The position numbers and the translations under genes are program-made. Source: Symsagittifera roscoffensis (lineage: Eukaryota > Xenacoelomorpha > Acoela > Convolutidae). From it: DNA of 64,000 nt. The DNA lies in NCBI RefSeq assembly GCF_963678635.1, contig NC_087062.1, positions 15,923,789 through 15,987,788 of the forward strand, written 5' to 3'. The notes under the pieces were generated by a model that saw only the letters and a program-made list of their open reading frames with translations, made no database searches and had not been told where the DNA came from. Below are positions 33,491 through 45,331 of this stretch, in pieces; the first letter of the stretch is position 1, and each line of letters starts with the position of its first letter.

Positions 33491-34065
33491 GGTCAAGAAA
33501 GTTAAGAAACTTGAAATAATCATGAAAGAATAAACCACTGGAGATGATTCCATATTAGTCCTGTGAACAAAGTTATTTAGGGGGAAAAAAGCAGTACTCG
33601 ATTGCAATACCCTTGCTTGTCGCAAGAATAATAATCTATTTAAGTAAGATTTTATTGTTTCTAAAGAGAAGGCGCGAAAAATATTATCATCGAAAAAAAC
33701 TATCTAAATTATATATTGAGCAGATCGGATACATAACCGTTCGTCTGTTCAACAACTCGTTCAAAAAATCAATTTCGCAGTTTTTATTGGTTGTCCGGCC
33801 AAATTGAATATTGCCAGTTTAACTATTCATCTATTTCATCCAAAAATATTATGCAGTTTGCTCCAAAACTGAGAGAGAGCGCTCGGCGAAAAATCTTATG
33901 ATTTCCTAATACAAAAAGTTCTAGCTCGGGCAATCGTGCAGATATATACATGCAGTGCAGAATGCTTTGTCTGATTACGATTTTTTAAGCTCTAAAAGAG
34001 AGCGAAGATAACCAATTTGGTTGATCTAAAAACCTTCGTTTGCAAAAAAAACCCTAGATCTGCAG

Positions 34066-34146
34066 GGGTAACTAATCATGTAACAGAGCAGAGATAATTT
34101 TATCTAAGGGTAACTAATCATGTAACAGAGCAGAGATAATTTTATT
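34066..34146. repeat. Two-unit tandem repeat
   Basis: GGTAACTAATCATGTAACAG followed by AGCAGAGATAATTTTAT occurs twice in direct succession (about 40 bp per unit) with no differences, so it is a recent duplication. It lies about 400 bp beyond the GCN2 stop codon. Confidence 0.85.
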
Positions 34147-34534
34147 TTCTGTCTTGTTTACTTCATAATAACTATTTTTGGTAGAAATTGTATTGATTGA
34201 CCAGGCCAAACATAAAAACTCACCTTAAAAATGAAAAATCAATGATTTCGAATTTAATTTCCAAAGATCGTCTTCATTGGGGCATGATTTTGTGAAGTTA
34301 ATAGAAACTTGTTAGCAAAACTTTGCATTTTCAAACAATTGAACGCTGTTTGCATTAATTGCTTCAAACTGCGCATAAAGAGCTCAATCATGCCCAAATT
34401 TAGATCTACTATACGTTATAGACGTTTGACGCAAAAACAACATTTGACAGAAAGACTTCTATTATTCTCTCTCGAACTAAATCACCAAACATGAATATTT
34501 ACAATTGAACAGCAATAAATATCATTAAATATCA

Positions 34535-37500
34535 TTAATAAACCAGTTTGTAAAAGGTGTCTTTATACGAAAATAAAACGATATGAGGTTGTGTTTTTGA
34601 TAATTTCAGATCGCGCAACTTATTGCATAATCTTCGAATGAAATCCTGTTTTCTTGGAAACTGTTCACAAACTGAATCCAAACTAGATTCATACACTTTC
34701 TGTTCTGCGCTGCTTAAATCTATGTACGCTGAAATTGCGGCAACAATATTTCTTGGAAGATCCGTGACAATGACTTCAGCGTCCGATTTCGAAAATAAAT
34801 TCTGCCTTGCTTTTGATAGAGCGATTCCCTCATACCGTTTTCGGACACTCATCTTTTCAAATTTATCCTCCATAATTGAGCTCACATTGATTATACTTTG
34901 CGAACTTGATTCGTATTTGACATCAGATGAGCTAACTTCTTCGTTTTTGGAGTTAACGAGATCTTTTGCTTCTTCGGCGGCAATTTTTTCTAATTCTGTG
35001 CTCAAATTTTGGGGTTCGAGGATTATAGAATTTTTAACGTGAAATTTTTCCAATGATAGCAGTTCAGCTGCATTTTTCACTGAATGCTCAGAAACAGAAA
35101 TAACTAAAGTAATTTTTGCCCCACTGCAGAATTCTAGAAGATCGTCTTTCGAAGAAAACCTTTGATATACTATTTCGATTTGATAATTTTGAGTAAATCC
35201 TGCCGCTTTAATGAACTCAGCGGCTATTAAAAACTGCTTTCTCGTCAAAGAGTTCCCAACGAACGCTAGAGAAAGCATCCTTTTGCCACTTTTATTTGAT
35301 ATCTTAGACTCATCGTCATCTCCGTAACTTAACATTGCAGCAAATTTGGCGAAATCAAATGTGACGCCGACAAAATGATGATCTATATTGATACCCGGTC
35401 TTGACAATTTATTCACTAAGTCGTTATACGATCCTCCCAGAGCCAAAATTCTAGGCCTGTTACTGTTAACTGCAACTTGAAAAATTAGGCCAGAGTAAAG
35501 CCAATTTTGTGCAGTTAGACGAAGATTCAACTTGATCGAAACATTCCGATATGAATTGGATCCTAGCATTAACTGAATAATTGAAACTGTAGTCTCGACT
35601 TCTTTCAACGCCCGTTTGCACATTTTCCCCGTTTCGCTTTTTTCTCTCAACACATTACGTAACATTTCATCGGCTTTGTCTAAAGTAAACGGGGTCAGCA
35701 AATTGTTCAACTTAGCACTATCAATATTGTACAAAGAGCAGAACTGTGAAATTGCAGAATTAGAACTCTTCATTTGTCGCTTTGAAGACTGAAGTGCTTT
35801 CAGAGCCCTTTTCACATCTTCTTGGTAGCCTAGTAATTTAAGGACTCCTTTCACAATATCAAAATGGTTAAATTCAATGATAATGTCAGAAAATTGAGAC
35901 TGTGAATCGAAAGCGTTCAGAACATGAAAAACCGTATTAACAACTTCCGCTTCTGCGAGACGTGCGAAACTTGGTTCAACTATAAAATCGAACGTTGCTT
36001 CACTCGACTCCCTAGGATGGGTATAATCGCTTGAATGACATCTGAAAACCTTTCCTATAGAGTAGCGTTTCTGTTGAACAATACCTACAGGGTCTTTGCA
36101 AATTGATCGAGCGTAAGGTACCCTCAAATCATGAGGTAACATTAAAGGCATTCCGTTTTCGTCAAGAAAGCAAAAAACCGAATCAATTTGATTGTAAATT
36201 TCAGACTTCGGGATCACACTTGGCAAAATAGACTTAGTTGCAGATAAAATTTCGAACACTTCTGCAAAGATTTTCTCTGTTTTGATATATGTCTGTACAT
36301 GAAATTTATTCAATTCAAGGTCATATGCAAAGTCACGGGCTGGCAAGTTGGTGACATTGGCAAATATTAAATTAACTACAGCTCGATAGGTGGTCCACTT
36401 TGGCATAGAAAGTCCATTTCTAAGCATTTCTAGAAGTTTCGAATCTTGAACTTCATCTTTCGGTAATCTTTCCCAAGATAAAACTTCCTTAACTGAAGGT
36501 CGTAATTCAGGATTATGATTAAGTAGCCATTTGATTAATGATTTTTCAGTCTCTTTCGAGTAATCAGAAGGCAGCTCGCACACTTCCTTCCTCAAAGCAG
36601 TCATAATTTTGGTTCTCTCCATTGCCGTTGTTGCGACGGGATATGTCATTTCGAAAAGTATAATTCCCAAACTGTACAAATCAACCCTCTCATTATAAAT
36701 AGATCCCTTTTCTATTTCAGGTGCGACGTAAAAAGTAGTTCCAACTTTGCTAGTCAAGTCTTTATTGCTACTTGACGTAGTTCCATGCGACAAAGACAGT
36801 TCTTGAGTCGATGAAGTTGCCGCTTCTTTGGGCCCCACTGCCAAACCGAAGTCTCCAATCTTGACATGGTCATCAGCGCTGATAAATACGTTTGAAGGCT
36901 TCAAATCTCTGTGAATTAACCCATGATTGTGAATATGCATCAATCCGTTAAGAATTTCCCTGAAGTAACGCCAGTAAAGCGCTGGATCCTTATACAGTCC
37001 TTCGCGAACACAGTCGAAAAGAGTGTTGCGCTCGCAATATTCCATTTGTATGTAAAGAATCTTCTCTAAACGCACTATCTCGGGCGCATTTGATGACTCA
37101 ACTGACTCATGCTGAGCAGCCGAATTCGAGGAGTTTGAAACTTTAGGAGCACTTCCAAAAATGATACCATCGTCAGTCGTACTTTCTGATTCCGAATCGG
37201 AGGATTCGATATCCGAAGCGTCAGACTTATCGTCGCCAAACAGAGCAAACTGACCCGTTGACATTTCTTCTGTACATCTAGTACTGGAACGGTTATTTGA
37301 AGAACCCCAAGACACGGATCCGGAAATTGGCGGCGGCTCGTCATCGAACTTCAAAGCGAAACTGAAACTGACTTTACTAGCCAGAGTATCTGTATTCTTT
37401 TCCATCAGCCGGTCATTTTCCCTTTGCAATTTTGCCATATCAAAAGAAACCCCATCATTTGACGATTTTGAACTTTCGACTAGCGTTTCAATAGTTTCGA

Positions 37501-39335
37501 CCCATGAATTGAAGTATCTAACTACGTGTTCACTTCGCATTTTAGACAAGACTCTTACTTCGCGAAACAGTCTTTTCAAAGCGTTTGGGTTACTATACTC
37601 CAATTTGACACATTTAAGGGCGTAAATACTGTCATCTAGGTTTTTGCGAACTTTTAAAACCGAACCAAAACCACCTTCACCTAAGAAATCTAAAACTTCG
37701 AATTGTTCCTGAAAAACTGAATGAGTTCGAAATTGGTCCTGGGAGTTTGAGCTGTTTTGCCTTGTCGTGGGGATTGGAATGTCGAGTTCTTTATACTCTG
37801 GAACAACGTTGAAGCTAACAGAATTTGTGTTCACGCTTTCTTCGGCTAACCAATCAGAATCAGTCATAAACTTATGACTCAAAAGTTCGTTCACAGTCAG
37901 TCGAGTTGTTTCATTGAGATCACAACCAAGCTCGAAAAACTCTTTGGCTCTAGGATGCAGAACTTCGTAAGAATCACCAAGCAGCAACTTTCCTAAATTG
38001 CAGCATGTCAGAGAATCTTGCTTTGAGCTCGGCTCATCACATATTGAGTTGAAATCAGTTTTGGAAGCTTTTGAAAAAGACTCAAGATACCTGAGTCTTG
38101 TGACTACATCGAAGTTTCGGACAACGATTCGTTTATCAGGGTAAAATAAAATATCCGATAACGAAACATCACCAAGGTACATTCGTTTACTGTGAAGATA
38201 TACCGTTGAAACCAAAAGCTGTTTTAGTATTGTTCGTACCGTGATAACATCGAAACTCTTGACGTATTTCAATAATTGTTCGAGAGTCAAATCGGTACAG
38301 CTAGACGGATTAAGTAGCTGGACTGATTTGGAATTTTCGAACTGATTTATTTTGACTGACGTTGGAACTGACAAATTATGATGGTAAAATGATGTCATTC
38401 GATTTTCCAATGATGTAACAGTACGTTTCAATTCGTATTCAATTTGGCTCCAAAGAGTTTCTGATGCGCTCTTAAAGTTCCTTTCATCTGCTCTTCCCAA
38501 ATCTTTCCCAAGCTCCGGACGCACAATTTCGAAACTCTGAACAGTAAACTTTGTTCCATTACCTGTGTCGAAACTTGAAAAAGAACCATGTGAATCACAG
38601 AGAGGAGGTACGATGACTATGTATTCTACGTTCTCGTCTTTCGGGTCTTTGAAAGATACCGTCGGCAAATTACAGGTTGCTCGATTTTCGTAAACCGAGT
38701 CGCCGTGATTGTTCTCGTCCGCCAACGATATAGAATTGTGTCTTCTTCCTTCGACTGAAACATGAGATTTTCTTGATCTTACAATCTTTTCGATGTTTTC
38801 ATTTTCTGCGGCGTATTTAGCCTGTTCTTCTATCTGTTTTAGATTCCTAAGATGAACTTCAGCTACCTTTTGCTTTTTTAGGGCATTTTCCCTAATTTTT
38901 GCCAATGACGGCAATGGTGGTTTGTTATGCACATGGAGAAAATCTTTAGCAGCTTGAATTAGTTCAAGTATTACTTCTGAATTCTCATTTTGATCCAAAA
39001 CATCATTCAACTCCTTTTCTAGATCCTTCAAAGTTTGATCTTGGAGTCCGGTAGGATTTTCCAGACCAAACTTCAGCCTCGATTCCGGGTAGTTCTTGTC
39101 ACAGCTCACATGGATATCAACTGAGCAATAAACTGCGCCTGTTGTTGTATCTTGAGAGGGCTTAATGGACACTCGTAACTCCGGCGGTGTGTATACCTTC
39201 CATTTGTTGTTCTGAGGCCGGAGATCTTCGACCAAGTCCGGATAGATTGAAAGAATGGCATCCAGTTCGGCCTCTTGCCTGCTCAAAATGTGATTAGGAG
39301 GCTCCAGTTTAATATCCAAAGTAGTTTCATAAAAA
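34535..39335 (-). CDS. EIF2AK4: GCN2, eIF2-alpha kinase (main exon)
   Basis: General amino-acid control kinase, which senses uncharged tRNA and phosphorylates eIF2-alpha. The minus-strand frame is open for 1653 codons from 39496, close to the family length of about 1650. Numbered from there: RWD domain ~70-190; charged linker; degenerate pseudokinase ~300-550; true kinase ~598-1010 with GEGGFG (606-611), K628 in YALK, an acidic Ser-rich insert (~670-805), HRDLKPSN (862-869), DFG (882-884) and VAPE; then a histidyl-tRNA-synthetase-like region ~1050-1500 and a C-terminal dimerisation/ribosome-binding region. Kinase residues are intact. The first ~54 codons probably are not coding: they overlap a dispersed repeat and precede a TTTTTTTCAG acceptor ending at 39336. 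I therefore start the supported exon at 39335 and expect a short unseen upstream exon. Confidence 0.94.
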
Positions 39336-39986
39336 CTGAAAAAAATCTTCCATCCATTTGAGGTCTTAAAAATTATTTGAGTACTACGCAAACATAGTCT
39401 TAAAAAATACACAAAAGTTTTTTTTATCAAATATAGTGTCTGAAATATAGAAGGATCTGAACCAAAACCTAGAACGTAGGCATATTCGACAGCCATAGTA
39501 AAAAAAGCAAATTGGACAAATGTTTTTGAAGAAAAAAGATAGCGAAAAGAAAAAAAACGTTTGAATTTTTTTTGAAGAAAATTTGTGCTTTTTTTTCAAG
39601 TTTTTCGATTCCAAAATGGCACTTAAAATTCTAAAAACTAACTTAACTTGAGTAAAACTACGGTTTTACGGTTTAAATTAAGCTTAATTAAGCCATTGTA
39701 TGCCTTCTCGCTCGCTTTATTCGCTGTAATTAAACTAAAATAAAAACCAAAAACAAGCGAAACACGACAATGACCAGAAGCATATAACAATAATACATAC
39801 GAATTTTCCTTCGACAAAACAAGAGACTGAAGAGTATTTTGGAATTGCAAATAAACATTTTTACTGAATATTTTAATTAAATATTTTAATTAACTGCAAA
39901 ATTTATAAATTGCGCCTCACATATTTGTTATAACAACAGTTTTAACCATTTATTTTTGCAAACTATTGGAAAGATCGGAAAGATAA
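39336..39986. repeat. Dispersed repeat copy upstream of GCN2
   Basis: CATAGTCTTAAAAAATAC then a T-run and ATCAAATATAG (39393-39437) matches CATAGTCTTAAAAAATAG...TCAAATCATAG at ~52494-52530. Further on, CTTCTCGCTCGCTTTATTCG (39703-39722) matches the same family at 7255-7290. It fills the gap between GCN2 and the next gene and overlaps the spurious N-terminal extension of the GCN2 frame. Confidence 0.6.
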
Positions 39987-42044
39987 TTAGTCTGAGGAAG
40001 TATAAGAGGATTCGGATGACAACGAAATTGCTCTCACTTGTGTGACTTTAGAACTTTCTTCTTTAGCACTGTAAAATCGTTTGAAGTTTTCATGATGCGG
40101 GTTGATGAAAATCTTACTATTTGTCGCTTCATCAGGGTCAAAAGGTTCTTTTTTGATTCGCTTTTTGAGTTTTGAGCTCGAGTCTCGCCGCTTCGACTTT
40201 GATTCTTTTTTAGACTTCTTTTTTGACTTCCTGTGTTTCACTTTGTGATCTCGTTTTGATTTTTCCTTCTTGTGTTTTCTGTGATGTGAACTTGAACTTG
40301 ATTTTGTATATTTTGGCGAGCGACTGTGTGACGAAAAATCGGAATCCGATCTTTGATGACTTGACACTCTACTCTTTTTGATCGGTTTTTCTGCGGCTAA
40401 CGGGAGTTTGAAATCGCTACTTGACAAGGACCTACTGCGAGATCTTCCTCGACGTTGGACATGACTTCTTTTCGTCCTTTGAGGAGAACGTTCTGGTGAC
40501 TTTTGTCTCCTTTGTTCCCTTTCTTGCCGCCTGGCATCGACCGGAACAATAGTTACACCTCCAATTTTACTAATAGTATCCGCAAAAGGCAAAGACGATT
40601 CATTGAACCCGAATCTTTGGAAATTAAGAGCTGCAAAGGAAGCAGCTGCAGCACTGTACATATCAGAAGGTGGTGGAACTATCGTTGGGAACATATTGGG
40701 AGGTGGAATCGGGATGCCCATTGGTGGGGGCGATTCACGCTCTTGTTTAACCCACACACTTGATTCCGATGATTTAAACCCAGCCTCTTTTATGAAATCT
40801 GAAAGTGAACTGCTGGTTTTCGCAAAACTGGAGTTGCTTCCAGACTTTGTAGCTGGATTTTGGCTAGGTTTGCGCTTTTCCGGTTCGTAAACAATTGTTC
40901 CCTGGTCGTCCGGGTTTCTGCGCATTACAGTTGAAATTGATAAAGTTGAAGAATCTCGAATGTTCTGACACTTCGAAGACTTTGACTCTCGACCAGCACT
41001 GTTCTTCAATGCTGCTTTTCGTGCTTTCTCTTCTAAGCGTGCCTTTTCAGCTAATTTAGCTTTTTCCTCCATTTTGGCAGCCAATAGAGCTTTTCGTTTC
41101 TCCGCCTCTTCGGCTTGAAGTTTCAACTTCTGCTTCATTTCAAGGCACTCGGCTTTCATTGATTCAACTAATCCCAATAGTTCACTATCTGACAAATCTT
41201 GCTCGTCGTCTTGTTTGTCATTTGAAAATTCCTTCCATTCAACGTCCAGAAAATTACAAGTTTCTTCAGGGAATTCCAAGTAATCATCCGGAAGACCTTT
41301 CAAGATTTCTAAGAACTTTTTCAGCCTCCTGTCAAAAACACTCTCTCTTGCCACCTGTATTGCAGTGTCAATATCTCTTATCAAAATTTCATCGTCAAAA
41401 TTTCCCGCCAATGGCACCATACTAATATCTTCTGAGAAAATATGATAGGGTGTTATAGTAACTGACTTTCCAATTCCACTGATGTCAAACGCATCAAAAT
41501 TTTCAAAACATTTGCAGTTATGTAAAGTATTGCCTGAAAACTTTTCGTTTTTCTGTTTTTTGACTTCGGTATCCATTGACCCTGTGAATTCATCGTGCAT
41601 ATCTAAGTTATATACTTCTATCAGACTTCGTTTCAGTTTCAAGTCTTCATTTTGACGTCTTTCTTTCTCGCGCTGTTCGCGAATTTTCCTCTCGCGTTCA
41701 ATTCGCTCGCGCTCTTTTCTTTCCTCTTCCAATCGCCTACGAAGCTCATCTTCTTCCTTTCGTTTTAACTCTAATAGTTTTTGCTGTTCAGCAAGCAGAC
41801 GTTTTCTCTCCCTTTCACGTTCATTTGCGATCTCAGTTTCTAGCCTGCGTTCAATTTCTCGCCGTTTTTCCAACTCCATCGCTTCTTTGAGAGCCTTTTG
41901 TTCCTCTTTCAGAAGTCTCTTGCGCTCAAGTTCACGTTCAACTATGATTCTACGCTGTTCCGATGTTTTAATGGTGGTGTATGGGTCCAGAGATGCTGAG
42001 GTTCTTAAGGGTGAAAAAGGTTTCATGGGCTGGTTTGTCAGTCC
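39987..42044 (-). CDS. Coiled-coil, RS-rich protein (unrecognised, probably nuclear)
   Basis: The frame has 679 codons from the first Met (42026). The codons before that Met (GLTNQP) stay in frame back to a TTTTAG acceptor ending at 42045, so this is probably an internal or last exon of a longer gene. Layout: a very highly charged Glu/Arg/Lys coiled coil (~22-135), an acidic middle region, a second Ala/Glu/Lys coil (~300-345), a proline-rich patch with PPPMGIPIPPP, then an Arg/Ser- and Lys/Ser-rich tail with SRSRS and long KSKKKSKK-type basic runs. RS and basic tails are typical of splicing or transcription-associated nuclear proteins. I recognise no catalytic or RNA-recognition domain and assign no family. 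It lies 490 bp upstream of the GCN2 frame, same strand. Confidence 0.75.
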   Translation of the reverse strand, partial: GLTNQPMKPFSPLRTSASLDPYTTIKTSEQRRIIVERELERKRLLKEEQKALKEAMELEKRREIERRLETEIANERERERKRLLAEQQKLLELKRKEEDELRRRLEEERKERERIERERKIREQREKERRQNEDLKLKRSLIEVYNLDMHDEFTGSMDTEVKKQKNEKFSGNTLHNCKCFENFDAFDISGIGKSVTITPYHIFSEDISMVPLAGNFDDEILIRDIDTAIQVARESVFDRRLKKFLEILKGLPDDYLEFPEETCNFLDVEWKEFSNDKQDDEQDLSDSELLGLVESMKAECLEMKQKLKLQAEEAEKRKALLAAKMEEKAKLAEKARLEEKARKAALKNSAGRESKSSKCQNIRDSSTLSISTVMRRNPDDQGTIVYEPEKRKPSQNPATKSGSNSSFAKTSSSLSDFIKEAGFKSSESSVWVKQERESPPPMGIPIPPPNMFPTIVPPPSDMYSAAAASFAALNFQRFGFNESSLPFADTISKIGGVTIVPVDARRQEREQRRQKSPERSPQRTKRSHVQRRGRSRSRSLSSSDFKLPLAAEKPIKKSRVSSHQRSDSDFSSHSRSPKYTKSSSSSHHRKHKKEKSKRDHKVKHRKSKKKSKKESKSKRRDSSSKLKKRIKKEPFDPDEATNSKIFINPHHENFKRFYSAKEESSKVTQVRAISLSSESSYTSSD

Positions 42045-42630
42045 CTAAAACAATGAAAACTTTAGTGCCATCGGTATTAGAAACAATCTAAATTAGTTCG
42101 AACTGCAAATAAGTATATAAACATCTAGGCGCAGCTCAAAGCTTCCGGCCGAAGCTTTTGTCGCCAACTTAATTCGCGGGAGGTTGTAAATAATCGGGAG
42201 GACAGGAGTGGGGGAAGGGGGTGCTCAGCAAAGACTTTTTTTTGCAGCGATGTTCAAAAAACTAAAAGGAGTCCCGCAATTTTGAATCGATACTGATTAA
42301 TTGCACTCCAAATTAATGAACGCAAAATCAAGCCAAAAAATTTCTTGAACACAAGAACTTGCATGAAGTAATTCAATACCGACTACAATGTGCTCATTTG
42401 CAGATCCTAAAAACGGAGCATATGTATTTTATGGTATAAAAATTTCGGCGATGATGCTTCAGAATCTCCTCCCAAAAGTTCGGAGGTGTCGAAACTCTAG
42501 GTGGTGAGGTGCCCCTAGGATTTGCCGGGAATCACGAAAATTAAGAAGTAGCGCATAGTAAGTAGGTGACATCACATTTGTCAGCAGTAGTGTGTTTGTT
42601 TATACAGTGCTAAAACAAATTAAGTGGCAG
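42045..42630. other. Gene-free stretch upstream of the RS-rich gene
   Basis: Possible upstream exon or promoter of the minus-strand gene, but none is recognisable. Contains an AGGAGTGGGGGAAGGGGGTG purine tract near 42203. Confidence 0.4.
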
Positions 42631-45086
42631 GAAAATCTACCCTATTCCAAACTACCCTATACCATTATACCCTACATACCAAACTACCATATTCTAATCT
42701 GCTCTGTATACCAATCTACCCGTGTGGATTTGCCGCATTACTAATGTAATCTTTCAAAGTGCTAATAGGAATCGGAATGACAAAAGCACGTGTTAATTCA
42801 TTTCAGCCAAAAATTGAGACTCAAATTGAGTTTGTCACTTAGGAAATTGCTCAAAAAGACTCAATCGCAATTTTAGCCTCAAATTCTGATACTTGTCTCA
42901 ATTGACAGCTTTTAATACCCAATTTTCAATATCACGTACAAAACTCAACAGAAATTACCTCATTATGTCAATTTTCCTTGGAATAACATTTACCAAAATG
43001 AGTCAAATTTCTTGGGGTCAAATTTAACAAGAAACAGTAAACAAAGAATGGAAACTTTCACAGGAAGTGTTCGAGGTGGGGTTCCCAAAAATGCAAAACG
43101 ACAGCAAAGACGGGGATAACGATCTTATTTCCTGTAGAAATGAACACACGAAGTATTTTCTGGTCTTTCAGATGCAAAGCTTCTCGCGCAGAAAATGAAA
43201 CAGGACACAAAAAATCAGCAGTCTTAGTCAATAGCAGCATTATAGCAAACTGCCTACAATCTGTGTCCGAAGAAAAAACCGTTCAATTAGCTCTTCCTTG
43301 CCGGTTGGCGATTACTCTGGCTCTGAACCGACAAAACGTAAATAAGAGACCCACAGTGCTTCCAATTGTCGACAGACTTTAGAAGATTTTTGCGTCTTCA
43401 ATAACGGCATTGAAGATCCAGAAATAAAATGATTTTTGAAGATCGCGACAAAACCCACAATCTGGCATTACATCAAGATGTTTGGCTGTGTGACGGAACA
43501 TTGGAAGTTTGCCCTATTCAGTTTTATCAACTTTACACAAACCACATTCAACTCGCTGGATACGGAACATTCAGAAAACTCCCTATTTAGTTTTATCAAC
43601 TTTACACATTCCACATTCACCCAGCCCCCACTGCAATTATGGATTTTTCCAAACAAAAGAGCACACATTCAAAAAACTACTGGGGCTTATCAGCCATCAC
43701 GAAAAACACCGAGATTCACCGATTCGACTCAATTTTGCGCGTGCAGCACTTGAAGCTTTCGCTAGCCATCATAACGGAGCGTTGCTCAAATGCAGTTAAT
43801 TTAAATTATGTCAAGCGTTCAGCCGGACAATAAACAAAGTGGGACCAAACAGACTGTATGAAACTATTTATTAACTCAATTTCTCAGTGCGCCTAATTCC
43901 AGTTAAAAGTTTTAAACCAAATGAAACGGTCAATGCCGCTTTCGACAGTTATTGAAATCGAAAAAGTATCTGACAACTTTGATCTCGACGATAACATTAC
44001 CGCAAAACTTGATGAGGTAGCTCATAGATCCCACGCACCTCTATCAAATGCGAAACCATCAGAAGGAATTATCGCGACCTCTTTTTCCAGTAAACCATTG
44101 GAATCATTCCGAAGAAGCAACTGCTGGAAAATCAGAACAACGAATGCCGTAGAAGGCTGACAACTTGGCGTTGCTACTCTCTTCAAAGAAAACCACCCAT
44201 CCATTCACACCTTTCTGGAGCGAATCAAATTGGATGCTGCAAATCAAAAAGTCAAAATAATGAGAGCAGTGGGTGGGGGCGGGGAAACAGCAACCCCAGC
44301 TGCAAGAAATACAGGGAATTAAATGGGAAAGTGAAAAACTTTTGTAAAAATTGAGGTAAAATATCAACTGATTTGTATTCTCTCGCGCAATTAATGCATA
44401 GCTAAATCTTTTATTTTATCAAATTCTATTAATTTATCAAAAGTTCAATTGAATATGTTAAGAAACTTTTGAGGTTCCCGTGGCAGTTGAGGGATGATAT
44501 TTTGGGAGGTGATAGAGGCCAATATCAAAAGAAACTTTCCTTCTTCCTCACCCAGCCCACCAGTACTGCCTTGGCTTGGTTGTGGGGGTCTACCTCTCCT
44601 TTTGCGATAAATTAGTCAAACCTTAAGTAAAATTCGAATTTAATTCAAAATTTGACATCTCGTTGAGTTGAAATTTCGAAATTTCAATTTTAAAACATGC
44701 ATTATCCACTAAGCTAAATCGACTTAGTGTGATATGTTTTTTTGCTTGTTTAAGAAATAGCCGTTCAATCACAAAATCGGATAAAAAATTCTGTTCGTTC
44801 ATGCTTTGAACTCATTTCCATTTTAAACAAGCAAATTTTACAATGCTTTGATGTTTTATTCACGTGCGGCAATTATTCTTTGGTCAAAAATAACGTTTCT
44901 TTGATTTGATCGGAAATATACTGTTTCGGATTCTTCAAGAGGATGGGGTAAGTTTCATTGCTTTAACTATAGGGTAGAATGGTATAGTGTAGAATGGTAT
45001 AGTGTAGATTGGTATAGGGTAGTTTGAAAGGATAGAATAGTACAGGGTAGATTGGCACATGGTAGATTGGAATAGGGTAGAATATC
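42631..45086 (+). mobile_element. Decayed Mutator-like element with iterated TACCCTATACCA ends
   Basis: The left end (42636-42722) has five to six tandem units of TCTACCCTATACCAAAC type. The right end (44970-45084) carries the inverse, GGTATAGGGTAGA-type, in seven to eight units. Between them lies a recognisable MULE transposase remnant (43140-44320). No target duplication was found at the chosen edges, so the exact termini are uncertain. Confidence 0.78.
43140..44320 (+). pseudogene. MULE transposase pseudogene
   Basis: Pieces in changing frames match animal MULE transposases in order: RLAITLALNRQNV (DNA-binding side region); WLCDGTLEVCPIQFYQLYT with the first catalytic Asp at 43492-43494; YGFFQTKEHTFKKLLGL; LNFARAALEAF where TDFE...A is usual (second Asp altered to Asn); and RTTNAVEG followed by TGA (44158-44160) where Trp (TGG) is expected, continuing as VATLFKENHPSIHTFLERIK. 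A 69-bp in-frame tandem duplication repeats the first motif, its second copy interrupted by TAG. It cannot encode active transposase. Confidence 0.8.
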
Positions 45087-45331
45087 ATGGAACCATAAAT
45101 TAGCATAACAAAAGTAACATTTGTTAGATTTAATATAATGCAAATTTTTTTGCTAAAACTACCGGGTCAATCACTGAACAAGTTGTATCAAAGTGAGCCT
45201 GTTATTTAGCCCAAAAAAGTTAAGCCGGGTTATGAACTACAAAAATGTGAAAAAAAAACATTTAGTCTGATAGCGAAAAACAGACGTTTGAGCTTCGCAT
45301 CACTTGCAATACAACACATTAATAAAAAAAG
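45087..45331. other. Foldback-arm fragment
   Basis: Around 45160-45240, TTGCTAAAACTACCGGGTCA and GTATCAAAGTGAGCCTGTTA resemble one arm of the foldback elements at 17396 and 17973. A short TGAGCTTCGCATCACTTGC piece (~45290) belongs to the hairpin-motif family. Confidence 0.45.

Noticed and set aside
34623-35042. Plus-strand open frame of 139 codons opposite GCN2
   Set aside because: It is the complement of conserved GCN2 coding sequence; no independent evidence.
37075-37344. 89-codon minus-strand frame inside GCN2
   Set aside because: Out-of-frame overlap with the acidic, Ser-rich kinase insert; composition bias explains it.
43436-43753. 105-codon plus-strand frame as a host gene
   Set aside because: It is one frame of a decayed MULE transposase; neighbouring frames carry the matching motifs.
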